This document shows, piece after piece, positions 15,584-23,750 of a stretch of 64,000 nt of DNA. Source of the DNA: Flavihumibacter fluvii. Its GTDB lineage: Bacteria; Bacteroidota; Bacteroidia; Chitinophagales; Chitinophagaceae. The notes beneath the pieces are model-generated. The model did not search any database. It was not told the origin of the DNA and saw nothing but the letters and a program-made list of their open reading frames with translations. Every line of letters starts with the position of its first letter. Position 1 is the first letter of the stretch. Both the position numbers and the translations under genes were made by a program. Location: positions 4,612,001-4,676,000 of the forward strand of contig NZ_CP092333.1 of NCBI RefSeq assembly GCF_018595675.2, in the 5' to 3' direction.

Positions 15584-15661
15584 CCGTTATTTTGCCGTTA
15601 TTTTTCCGTTTTCTTGCCGTTATTCTCTATATCATCTCAGCAGCATCTCAGTACTATCTCA
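15584..15661. repeat. Two arrays of 11-bp phased direct repeats
   Basis: CCGTT starts at 15584, 15595, 15606 and 15617, exactly 11 bp apart, each followed by a T-rich tail. ATCTCA then starts at 15634, 15645 and 15656, again exactly 11 bp apart. The arrays lie in the 244-bp divergent gap between the winged-helix gene and the glycoside hydrolase gene. The helical phasing suggests cooperative protein binding on one face of the DNA. Confidence 0.7.
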
Positions 15662-15780
15662 TAGCTTTCCCTGATCCCGGCCTCCTGTCCGGGGGGTAAT
15701 TTCGAGTCAACAAATAATAAAATCCTTAAACAGTTCCTGCGCGCACTGCAGTAGCTTTTCATCTTCAACCCGTTTGTCTT

Positions 15781-17940
15781 ATGCATAAGATTTTTTATAG
15801 TGCCCTGGTGGCTATTTGCTGTTGCCATACTGCCAGCAGCCAGTCGCCCGGGAAGGATTGGTTACTCAGCAAGGTTCCGGCAAAAGCCAGCATCACCCTC
15901 GCCGCCAATGGCAAAGACCTGGTGCTGGATAACGGGCTCCTGCGCCGGAGTTTCCGGTTGGCCCCCGCAGTGGCCTGCACGGATTTCCAGAACCTCAGCA
16001 ACGGGCAGCAGCTCCTCCGGGCCATTTCGCCGGAAGCCAGGCTGACCATTAACGGCAAGGCCTATGCGGTGGGCGGGTTAAGCGGACAAAAAGAAAAAGC
16101 CTACCTGGTGAAATCGGAGATAGGTAGTTATGCATCCGGGGAGCCGGGGTTTGCATTTAAGCAATATGAAGTGGCCGCCTTACAGCAATTTATTCCCTGG
16201 AGACCCACAGGCTGGCGGCCCGCCGCAGCTAAAGCCGCCACCGGCAAACAACTGGTGCTTCATTTTACCGGCAATATCCCGGCATTGGAAGGACTGGAGG
16301 TGGACGTGCATTATAATCTTTATGATGGTATTCCGCTGGTCGAAAAATGGCTAACGCTCACCAACAGGGGCAGGAACGAACTGAAGCTGGACCGCGTCAC
16401 CAATGAAATACTGGCCATGGTGGAAGAAGAGTCGGCGGTGGTGGGGAGTCCCGACCAGATGGCCAAACCGATGGGCATTTATGTGGAGACGAACTATGCT
16501 TTCAACAATGCCATGCGGTACAGCATCAGCGACCAGACCACGCACTGGAAAACCGACAGCAGTTATACCTCGCAGGTAAATTATTATTACCAGACCCCCT
16601 GTGTGCTGGAAGTGTACCCGGATAAAGCGCCGGGCATTGTGTTGAAGCCAGGGGAGAATTTTATGTCGGTACGGAGCTATGAGTTGCTGCAGGACAGCTA
16701 TGACCGCGAACGCCGGGGACTGGCGATCAGGAAAATGTACCGCACCATCGCGCCCTGGGTGCAGGAGAATCCCATTTTCATGCACCTGGTGAGCCAGGAT
16801 GACGCCGAAGTGACCACAGCCATCGACCAGTGTGCGGCAACCGGTTATGAGGCGCTGATCCTGAGTTTTGGCAGCCATCTCGATATGGAGGACAGTTCTG
16901 CGGCCAATATTGCGCGCTGGAAAAAGCTGGCCGATTATGCCCGGTCGAAAAATATCCGGATCGGTGGCTATTCCCTGTTCAGCTCCCGGCGGATCAGCGA
17001 GGAAGATGATGTGATCAGTCCGGTTACCGGCAAGACCGGCAGCGCTTTCTTTGGCAATGCGCCCTGCTTCGGCAGTAAGTGGGGATTGGCCTACCGCGAT
17101 AAGATCAAGCATTTTTTCGCCAAAACCGGGTTTTCGATTTATGAGAACGATGGCCCCTACCCGGGGGATGTCTGTGCATCCACCACGCATCCCGGGCATA
17201 CCGGCCTGGATGATTCCCAGTGGCGGCAGATGGAGGTCCAGAAAGACCTGTACCATTGGCTGAATGCGCGGGGCGTGTATATCAATGCGCCGGACTGGTA
17301 TTTCCTGGACGGGACGCACAAGATCGCGATCGGGTACCGGGAAGTGAATTTTTCCCTGCCGCGGGAGAACCAGAAAATCCTGAACCGGCAGAATATTTAC
17401 GATGGCACCTGGGAGAAGATCCCTTCGATGGGTTGGGGGTTTGTGCCCCTCACCCGGTACCAGGGCGGCGGGCCGGAGGCGGTGCTGGAGCCATTGTCTG
17501 AGCATATCGCTGATTATGAGCAGTTAATGATGCAGTATTATGGGGCGGGCGTGCAGGCCTGTTACCGCGGGCCGCGTCTCTACGATACCGAATCCACCAG
17601 GCAGGTTGTCAGCAATACGGTGAACTGGTACAAAAAGTACCGGGAGATCCTGAACAGTGATATCATCCATTTACGGCGGGCCGATGGCCGGGACTGGGAT
17701 GGGATACTGCATGTGAATCCGGCGTTGAAGGAGAAAGGGCTGGTGATGATCTATAATCCGCTGAAAGAAGCGATCACGCGGCGGGTGAAGCTGCCCTTGT
17801 ATTATACCGGCCGGCAGTCGGAGGTGATGATCCGGGAGAAGGAGGGGAAGGCCCGTAAATATTTGTTAAACAGGGAATATGAGGCTGAGCTGGAGGTGAG
17901 GCTGGAAGCAGGAGGGTATTCCTGGTGGGTGGTAGAATGA
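15781..17940 (+). CDS. Secreted glycoside hydrolase, GH36/clan GH-D-like
   Basis: 719 aa with a signal peptide (MHKIFYSALVAICCCHTASSQ). The N-terminal 330 residues are beta-rich (DLVLDNGLLRRSFRL, VEKWLTLTNRGRNELKLDRV) like the supersandwich domain of alpha-galactosidases. A TIM-barrel-like region follows (ERRGLAIRKMYRTIAPWVQENP, ATGYEALILSFGSH, FSIYENDGPYPGD, GVYINAPDWYFLDG), where Asp residues in YENDG and APDWYFLDG are candidate catalytic groups. A C-terminal beta domain closes the protein. The substrate is probably an alpha-galactoside or related glycan, but no close family was recognised with certainty. It stands alone, with no SusCD pair next to it. Confidence 0.6.
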   Translation: MHKIFYSALVAICCCHTASSQSPGKDWLLSKVPAKASITLAANGKDLVLDNGLLRRSFRLAPAVACTDFQNLSNGQQLLRAISPEARLTINGKAYAVGGLSGQKEKAYLVKSEIGSYASGEPGFAFKQYEVAALQQFIPWRPTGWRPAAAKAATGKQLVLHFTGNIPALEGLEVDVHYNLYDGIPLVEKWLTLTNRGRNELKLDRVTNEILAMVEEESAVVGSPDQMAKPMGIYVETNYAFNNAMRYSISDQTTHWKTDSSYTSQVNYYYQTPCVLEVYPDKAPGIVLKPGENFMSVRSYELLQDSYDRERRGLAIRKMYRTIAPWVQENPIFMHLVSQDDAEVTTAIDQCAATGYEALILSFGSHLDMEDSSAANIARWKKLADYARSKNIRIGGYSLFSSRRISEEDDVISPVTGKTGSAFFGNAPCFGSKWGLAYRDKIKHFFAKTGFSIYENDGPYPGDVCASTTHPGHTGLDDSQWRQMEVQKDLYHWLNARGVYINAPDWYFLDGTHKIAIGYREVNFSLPRENQKILNRQNIYDGTWEKIPSMGWGFVPLTRYQGGGPEAVLEPLSEHIADYEQLMMQYYGAGVQACYRGPRLYDTESTRQVVSNTVNWYKKYREILNSDIIHLRRADGRDWDGILHVNPALKEKGLVMIYNPLKEAITRRVKLPLYYTGRQSEVMIREKEGKARKYLLNREYEAELEVRLEAGGYSWWVVE

Positions 17941-17991
17941 TTGCTGTTAAGTTATCACTTCCCATACTGGAATTCTTAAATTCTGTAAAGC

Positions 17992-18011
17992 AAAAATCCT
18001 TTTTGATTTTT
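17992..18011 (+). terminator. Weak AT-rich hairpin after the glycoside hydrolase
   Basis: AAAAATC and GATTTTT pair around a six-base loop about 50 bp after the stop codon. The T-rich right arm gives it terminator character, but the stem is short and AT-rich. Confidence 0.3.
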
Positions 18012-18097
18012 CCAAACATATATGGTTGTTTTGCAACATTTTAAATAATCCATTAATGTTTTTCAGCTGGTTAAATTAAAATACAGACTAAACCTAA

Positions 18098-19552
18098 ATG
18101 CTTTTCAATTCAATAAGTTTTGCAATTTTTCTACCAATTGTATTCGCCATCTATTGGTTTTTAGGAAATAAAGGCTTGCGATCCCAGAATATATTCCTGC
18201 TTGCTGCAAGCTATTATTTTTACTCTTGCTGGGATTGGAGGTTTCTCTTCTTATTGATTTTTTCAACTTTGTTGGACTATTTCACAGGTTTGAAAATGGA
18301 GCAGGCACAAAATGAAAAACTAAAAAGGTTTTGGTTCTGGCTTAGTATATCAGTTAATCTTGGCTTTCTTGGCATATTCAAATATTATAACTTTTTTATT
18401 ACTTCTTTCACTGAAGCATTATCAAATCTTGGCTTACATGTCAGCCCATGGACATTAAAAGTAATTTTGCCAGTGGGAATTTCATTTTACACGTTCCATG
18501 GTTTATCCTATGTCATAGATATTTATAAGAATAAAATTAAAGCAGAACGTAATTTTATCGATTATGCTCTTTTTGTAAGTTTTTTTCCGCTTTTAGTAGC
18601 CGGGCCGATAGAAAGAGCGACACATTTATTGCCACAAATTCAACAAAAAAGAACTTTCAATTATAAACAGGCGGTAGATGGCTTAAGGCAAATATTGTGG
18701 GGACTATTTAAAAAAATAGTAATTGCAGATCAGTGTGCGGAGTATGCAAATTTAATCTTCAATAACTCGGCAGATTATTCAGGAAGCACACTCGTATTGG
18801 GTGCAATATTCTTTGCCTTTCAAATTTATGGTGATTTCTCAGGCTATTCTGATATTGCTTTAGGTACAGCAAGATTGTTTGGAATAGAGCTCCTTAGAAA
18901 CTTTGCATTTCCATACTTTTCAAGAGACATTGCAGAGTTTTGGAGAAGATGGCATATTTCCCTTTCTACCTGGTTCAGAGACTATCTCTATATACCACTT
19001 GGCGGCAGTAAGGGTGGGGTATTGATGAAGGTTCGAAATACTTTTATTATTTTTTTGGTCAGTGGCTTTTGGCATGGTGCAAACTGGACGTTCATTGTTT
19101 GGGGGCTTTTAAATGCTTTGTATATTATGCCTTCCATAATTTTCAATACCAATAGAAATAATTTGGATGTTATTGCCCAGGGAAAAATATTTCCAAGTAT
19201 TAAGGAGTTGCTTTTAATGATGTTTACGTTTAGTTTGACTGTGCTTGCATGGATTTTCTTCAGGGCGGAAAATTTAAGTCATGCCTTACGCTACGTTAAA
19301 GATATTTTTACAAAATCATTATTTAAGATTCCATATTTTGAGGGAATCGGACTAATTGTTCCTTTCTTATTGTTTTTAATATTATTCATAATTATTGAAT
19401 GGTCTCAAAGAAACCATCAATATGCGCTTCAATATTTGGGCTTTAGATGGCCTGTCGCATTACGATGGTTTTTTTATTTTTGTTTAATCCTATCTACATA
19501 CTATTTTTCCTCAATAGGGTCCAACCAGCAATTTATTTATTTCCAATTTTAA
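18098..19552 (+). CDS. MBOAT-family membrane O-acyltransferase (AlgI-like)
   Basis: 484 aa with many membrane segments. AlgI/DltB family motifs are clear: SFYTFHGLSYVIDIYK, FFPLLVAGPIERA, FAFQIYGDFSGYSDIALG, FWRRWHISLSTWFRDYLYIPLGGS and the catalytic-His segment FLVSGFWHGANWTFIVWG. Members carry acyl groups, usually acetyl, across the inner membrane onto polysaccharides. The gene is visibly AT-rich compared with the preceding hydrolase. It is followed after 3 bp by an SGNH-like gene, as in alginate or cellulose acetylation systems, so acetylation of the exopolysaccharide encoded downstream is a reasonable inference. Confidence 0.88.
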   Translation: MLFNSISFAIFLPIVFAIYWFLGNKGLRSQNIFLLAASYYFYSCWDWRFLFLLIFSTLLDYFTGLKMEQAQNEKLKRFWFWLSISVNLGFLGIFKYYNFFITSFTEALSNLGLHVSPWTLKVILPVGISFYTFHGLSYVIDIYKNKIKAERNFIDYALFVSFFPLLVAGPIERATHLLPQIQQKRTFNYKQAVDGLRQILWGLFKKIVIADQCAEYANLIFNNSADYSGSTLVLGAIFFAFQIYGDFSGYSDIALGTARLFGIELLRNFAFPYFSRDIAEFWRRWHISLSTWFRDYLYIPLGGSKGGVLMKVRNTFIIFLVSGFWHGANWTFIVWGLLNALYIMPSIIFNTNRNNLDVIAQGKIFPSIKELLLMMFTFSLTVLAWIFFRAENLSHALRYVKDIFTKSLFKIPYFEGIGLIVPFLLFLILFIIIEWSQRNHQYALQYLGFRWPVALRWFFYFCLILSTYYFSSIGSNQQFIYFQF

Positions 19553-19555
19553 ATA

Positions 19556-20491
19556 ATGAGACTATTTATTAAAAGAATGGTTGTGTTTGCCCTGGTCACA
19601 ATTGGCCTGGTGTTTTTTTTTCAAATACTTATTTCTGCAAGAATTAAGGGGAAGACAGTAAGGGGGCACGATAATCTAGAACAAACTTCAAATGTACATG
19701 CTGATTTAGTACTTATGGGAAGTTCAAGATGTTGGTCCCATCTTGACCCTGTATTTTTTGATTCAACCTTCAAATTGCGAAGTATAAATATTGGTGTTGA
19801 TGGCCATTCTGAAATCTCAATGGCGATTATTAGATTAAAGGATTATCTATCTAGAAATGTTCCACCAAAATTTGCTATCTGTACATTTGATCCTTTTGTT
19901 AGTTCCGGAAAGCAAAAAAATAATACTAATTACGTACACAAAAACGATTTTGCCAGATATGCGTTTTTCCCTAAAGAAAAAGACTTATTAATCGTAGACT
20001 ATTTTGGATTTAATTTCTTTGAAAAATATGTGCCCCTGTATGCTATCTTCAAATATAAACTTCTGGCAAATTGTATTTTTTTAAATAATCGGAGTAATTA
20101 TGTTGATTTTGGATATGAAAGGCATGATCTGAATTGGGATACTATTGCAACACCAGTTAGTGATAAAATGAAAGGTTTTTATTTTAAAGAATCAGATATA
20201 CCTGCAATTCAAAAATCAGCTGATAGTCTGGTGCAATTGTGTAAATCCAATAATATCAAATTAATGTTTATCCAAACACCAGTTTACAAAGTTTGTTATG
20301 ATGATTCTGCTTTTTCAATGACTAGTAAAATTTGTTCTGGCATGAATATTCCATTTATTGATGTTAATGATGAATACATCAGAAATAACATCAAATTCTT
20401 TTATAATTCAAATCATTTGAATACAACTGGTGTCAATGCAATGAATTCATTACTCTCGAAAGACTCATTGTTAAGGTCATTTTTACAATAA
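19556..20491 (+). CDS. Membrane-anchored SGNH/AlgJ-like protein, putative O-acetylation partner
   Basis: 311 aa. One N-terminal membrane segment (VVFALVTIGLVFFFQILI) is followed by an extracytoplasmic domain. LVLMGSSRCWSHLDP carries a GSSR nucleophile block, RSINIGVDGHSEISM a block II-like segment, and FYNSNHLNTTGVNAM a terminal N-x-H block, in the SGNH order. The usual DxxH is seen here as NSNH, so activity is not certain. It directly follows the MBOAT gene and shares its low GC content, matching AlgI-AlgJ/X-type pairs in which the MBOAT supplies acetyl groups and the SGNH protein transfers them. Confidence 0.6.
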   Translation: MRLFIKRMVVFALVTIGLVFFFQILISARIKGKTVRGHDNLEQTSNVHADLVLMGSSRCWSHLDPVFFDSTFKLRSINIGVDGHSEISMAIIRLKDYLSRNVPPKFAICTFDPFVSSGKQKNNTNYVHKNDFARYAFFPKEKDLLIVDYFGFNFFEKYVPLYAIFKYKLLANCIFLNNRSNYVDFGYERHDLNWDTIATPVSDKMKGFYFKESDIPAIQKSADSLVQLCKSNNIKLMFIQTPVYKVCYDDSAFSMTSKICSGMNIPFIDVNDEYIRNNIKFFYNSNHLNTTGVNAMNSLLSKDSLLRSFLQ

Positions 20492-20621
20492 AAGGGATTT
20501 TTATTCCTCAATGGGGTCCTGTTTTAGCTATAAGAGAACATTTAGCATAATTGTGGCTGCTAAAATTGGGTTCTGCAACAAAATAGGCGGACATTTGGGG
20601 AATATATAATGGAATGATTCT

Positions 20622-21977
20622 ATGAAAACTGCCTGGCTATTATTTTTTATTCCCCTTTTTTCTTTTGGACAAAATGCAGACTGGCGTGAATTACAGGGCA
20701 AAATTGATTCAGCCATCAAAATACATGGAAAAGTTGAGATCAGGCGCAATTATAAAATAGACAAGCCACTGGTGGCTGCTGCCTGGGACGGTAAAGAGTA
20801 TACCTATTTTTCTATTCAGATCATAGGGGAAGCAACCATGTGGGATGTTAATGCGCGCAGTAAAATCTCCACGACTTTTAAAGACGCACCGGCTTTAGTT
20901 ATTCAAAAAGGGAAGGATGTAATTATACATGGGGTTAATTTCCAGGGACAATACCAGGCACCTGCATTGAATACGGAACAACTGTATAGTACTGAGCTGG
21001 AAAACTATGGTGATACCACTTGTCGCGACTCCCGGTACAGTCCATTCTGTGCCATTGCCATTGATCCATTCAGTGGCGGGTTACCGCCGGATAAAGGATA
21101 TCCCTCCTTGAAAAGCTGGTATCGTGGTCCAGCTAAAATTTCTGGTTCTACAGACATCCGGATAGAAGATTGCACGTTCAACGGTTTCACGGTTGGTGCA
21201 ATTTTATCATTAGCCGGTGAGGTATCAGACGATGGGCATATGACGTTTGAAAATATACGGATCGGGACCTGTAAGATCGGGATAGCCGGTACAGGAGGCA
21301 ATGAAAAGTTGAATAAGGTGATCAATATTGGTTCCTGGGGTACAACACATACCCTACTTGATTTTACCTTATATGGTAAGCAGGAGCCAGGAAACTGGCT
21401 GGTTGATGGCGTGAATATTGCTGGAAACGTAGTGCAATTGGTTTGCCGGAATAGCAGGGACAAGCAACCCTTGCATATGAAAAATGTTTTTGCAGAATCA
21501 TTAGGCAGGATTGGCGTCTGGAGTACCCTGCTGGCTGATAAATTAGAAAATGCCTCTATTAATTTCCGTTACATAAACCAGACAAAAGGATTTCCTGATT
21601 TTGCATTACTGGGTGATGGTGTGACCATCAGTCAATCCACTTTACGGTATTATGGGCAGAAATTACCCATTGTATTTGTTGGACAGCAGGCACATGTAAA
21701 TACAACCTATGATGGCAATAAGCCTGTTTTTTGGAATAACAGCGATAGAAAAAAATCGCGGAACCCGGGAATGTCTACTGTACAAATTTCAAGTAAACAG
21801 GCGATAGTTAAAGAAGAAGCCGCCATTGGTGATGCCGTGGTTTTTTTGGATGAGAACAATAAATACGTTGGATATGGTCTGGTTGAGAAACTGCTGGATG
21901 GCAATTGTTTAGTTGGGCAAATAAGCGGATCAGTGAAGCCGGGAAGAAACTACTATGCAACTGTATATAAAAAATGA
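20622..21977 (+). CDS. Secreted beta-helix-like protein, tandem paralogue A
   Basis: 451 aa with a signal peptide (MKTAWLLFFIPLFSFGQ). The mature part starts NADWRELQGKIDSAI and has repeated short strands (VIIHGVNFQGQY, IRIEDCTFNGFTVGAI, ENIRIGTCKIGIAG) suggestive of a right-handed parallel beta-helix, the fold of pectate lyases and alginate epimerases. A conserved block CRDSRYSPFCAIAIDPF is shared with the next gene. No catalytic residues were recognised. The C-terminal 90 residues form a separate small beta domain. It is placed between the acetylation pair and the export genes, so a role in modifying or binding the polysaccharide is inferred only. Confidence 0.6.
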   Translation: MKTAWLLFFIPLFSFGQNADWRELQGKIDSAIKIHGKVEIRRNYKIDKPLVAAAWDGKEYTYFSIQIIGEATMWDVNARSKISTTFKDAPALVIQKGKDVIIHGVNFQGQYQAPALNTEQLYSTELENYGDTTCRDSRYSPFCAIAIDPFSGGLPPDKGYPSLKSWYRGPAKISGSTDIRIEDCTFNGFTVGAILSLAGEVSDDGHMTFENIRIGTCKIGIAGTGGNEKLNKVINIGSWGTTHTLLDFTLYGKQEPGNWLVDGVNIAGNVVQLVCRNSRDKQPLHMKNVFAESLGRIGVWSTLLADKLENASINFRYINQTKGFPDFALLGDGVTISQSTLRYYGQKLPIVFVGQQAHVNTTYDGNKPVFWNNSDRKKSRNPGMSTVQISSKQAIVKEEAAIGDAVVFLDENNKYVGYGLVEKLLDGNCLVGQISGSVKPGRNYYATVYKK

Positions 21978-21986
21978 TCGATTGGA

Positions 21987-23363
21987 ATGCAAAAGAAAAA
22001 GTATAAAAATATAATTGGTGTAGTTTTTTCCCTGGTAATTTTTTGTTGCCCGTTGGTTTCCCTGGGCCAGAATATGGACTGGAAAGAATTGCAAGGAAAG
22101 ATAGATTCAGCCATAGCCGTAAGCGGCATCGTTCAGCTTAAGCGCAATTACAGAATTGATCAGCCATTAGTGGCTGCCAGGTGGACTGGCAAAGACTATG
22201 GTTATTTCACCATTCAGATAATTGGTAAGGGAACCATCACCGCCCTGTTCAATGATGCACCAGCCTTATCCATCCACAAGGGGAAAGGCGTTATAGTAAA
22301 AGGGATCTCCTTTGAAGGACAATACAAGTCCCCCGTTTTGTCTGCACAGGATTTCTATAATTCTAATCTGGGCAACTATAGTAATTCCGGCTGCAGGGAC
22401 AGCAGGTACTCCCCATATGCGGCAATCGCCATTGACCCATTTATGTATCAACTACCACCTGATGGCGGCTATCCCACCCTGAAGCAATATTACAGGGGCG
22501 CAAAATCTGTCAGTGGATCAACCGGCATCAGGGTAGAAGATTGCAGCATTAGTGGTTTTACCATCGGGGCAATTACTTCCCCCAACGGGTACACATTAAA
22601 TGCTGAAATTATCAGTTTTGTGGATATGAAGCTCAGTGACTGCAGGATAGGCATAGCCGGTAATCAACCCCAGGAGAAAATGAACAGGGTCATTAACCTG
22701 AAAGCTGTTGGAACTATTCATACATTATTTGCATTTGGACGATATGGAAAGGGACATCCGGGGAACTGGGTCATCGATGGGGTTAAAATCACCGGCAGGA
22801 TGGTGAATTTGATATTCAGGCATACTGGTAAATTTTTCCCGATGTATATGAACAATATCCAGGCAGAATCATTGGGAAGCATAGGGGAATGGCAGACAGG
22901 TCTATCTGATGCCTTATCGAATTCAACCATACGCCTTGTTGGCTGGAAGGAAGTGGGTAATCTTCCTGACTATGTATTAACCAATGGGGGTGTGGCCATG
23001 AACAATACGACCATACAATACATTGATTCCAAACAACCCCTGATCTTCGCTGGAAAGAGCCTGGACCAGGCCCAATACAGTAATATGGATTACAAAGGGA
23101 ATAAACCGGTGTATTGGACCAATTTTAAACAAAATCCCCTTAAATCTAAGGTTAATTTAAAAAAAGGATTACCTATCAGTAAGGAAACCATCAAATTGCC
23201 CGGGAAGGCTGCTGTTGGTGATATCGTAATATTTTACGAAGGAAATTTTTTCTACCAGGGTTGTGGTATGGTTATTTCAGCAGAACCGGGAGCCTACCTG
23301 GTTGGAAAGCTATCACCAGGCGTTTACAATGGTAAATCAAATTGGGCAGGGATATTGCTATAG
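21987..23363 (+). CDS. Secreted beta-helix-like protein, tandem paralogue B
   Basis: 458 aa with a signal peptide ending at VSLGQ. It aligns along its full length with the preceding protein: DWKELQGKIDSAI, NYRIDQPLVAARW, CRDSRYSPYAAIAIDPF, IRVEDCSISGFTIGAI, LSDCRIGIAGN and the same C-terminal domain. The main difference is a short deletion after the IQIIGKGTI strand. A tandem duplication with later divergence explains the pair. The gap of only 9 bp suggests cotranscription. Function is unknown; the shared CRDSRYSP block is the best handle for family assignment. Confidence 0.6.
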   Translation: MQKKKYKNIIGVVFSLVIFCCPLVSLGQNMDWKELQGKIDSAIAVSGIVQLKRNYRIDQPLVAARWTGKDYGYFTIQIIGKGTITALFNDAPALSIHKGKGVIVKGISFEGQYKSPVLSAQDFYNSNLGNYSNSGCRDSRYSPYAAIAIDPFMYQLPPDGGYPTLKQYYRGAKSVSGSTGIRVEDCSISGFTIGAITSPNGYTLNAEIISFVDMKLSDCRIGIAGNQPQEKMNRVINLKAVGTIHTLFAFGRYGKGHPGNWVIDGVKITGRMVNLIFRHTGKFFPMYMNNIQAESLGSIGEWQTGLSDALSNSTIRLVGWKEVGNLPDYVLTNGGVAMNNTTIQYIDSKQPLIFAGKSLDQAQYSNMDYKGNKPVYWTNFKQNPLKSKVNLKKGLPISKETIKLPGKAAVGDIVIFYEGNFFYQGCGMVISAEPGAYLVGKLSPGVYNGKSNWAGILL

Positions 23364-23456
23364 GGGGTATATAAAACATTTGATAAACAATCAGTTCTAA
23401 TCAATATGCACCAGGTAGGTAGGGTTTTATGGGTCAGGAAATATGTCAATTTACCC

Positions 23457-23464
23457 TATCTTTG
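23457..23464 (+). promoter_or_regulatory. -7 box TATCTTTG, candidate promoter of the EPS operon
   Basis: A perfect TAnnTTTG box in the 385-bp gap before upxY. No good TTTG -33 element was found. Used as a start, it would give a leader of about 280 bases containing the hairpin at 23560 and the folded element at 23658. Confidence 0.45.
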
Positions 23465-23559
23465 CCCACGCTGTAAAGACAATTTGTCTAACGAAAATAA
23501 AATAGAGATTGATTTAGCTTATGCATTCGATAATACTAAGTTGATCAGTAAATAAAAGA

Positions 23560-23594
23560 AAAGGCAAGGAAACCACAGGATTTTCCCTGCCTTT
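23560..23594. terminator. Strong hairpin in the EPS leader, attenuator candidate
   Basis: AAAGGCAAGGAAA (23560-23572) pairs with TTTTCCCTGCCTTT (23581-23594), with one bulge, around a loop of about eight bases. The plus-strand continuation is only moderately T-rich; the minus-strand continuation is strongly T-rich. It could be a terminator in either direction. Between it and the next element lies a TAAGTTG/CAACTTA inverted repeat (23618-23639) with two TGTAAGT copies 10 bp apart. Confidence 0.5.
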
Positions 23595-23657
23595 GTTGTA
23601 TTTGGGGTATTTAAGTGTAAGTTGTTGTAAGTCAACTTAATAGTTTAGGTTAAGGAT

Positions 23658-23750
23658 ATGATTAGGGGCAATGCTGACCTTGGTCCGTGTGACTGAGGAG
23701 GCGAAGCTATGCAGGAAAACAAGCGGGAAAAGAAAAAGCAAACTAATCAT
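23658..23750 (+). promoter_or_regulatory. Candidate structured leader RNA closing on the upxY start codon
   Basis: Three nested stems can form. P1 pairs ATGATTAG (23658-23665) with CTAATCAT (23743-23750), whose last two bases belong to the upxY ATG. P2 pairs GCA-at-GCT (23668-23675) with AGC-ta-TGC (23705-23712) across a 2x2 internal loop. P3 pairs CCTTGGTC (23678-23685) with GACTGAGG (23691-23698) around the loop CGTGT, with two G-U pairs. A purine-rich single strand (23713-23742) joins P2 to P1. No known riboswitch class was recognised. The fold is a hand prediction. Confidence 0.5.

Noticed and set aside
16351-17505. 384-codon open frame on the minus strand inside the glycoside hydrolase gene
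   Set aside because: It is antisense to a well-supported secreted enzyme, has no recognisable domain, and arises from the GC-rich codon pattern of that gene.
23671-23748. 26-codon N-terminal extension of the UpxY protein from an ATG at 23671
   Set aside because: The NusG fold begins right after the ATG at 23749, the added residues are basic and unlike the family, and the stretch fits a structured leader better. It cannot be fully excluded without experiment.
23658-23750. Known riboswitch such as TPP, cobalamin, c-di-GMP, FMN or a LoaP dual-hairpin element
   Set aside because: None of their conserved core sequences could be found by eye. It is kept only as a new structured-leader candidate.
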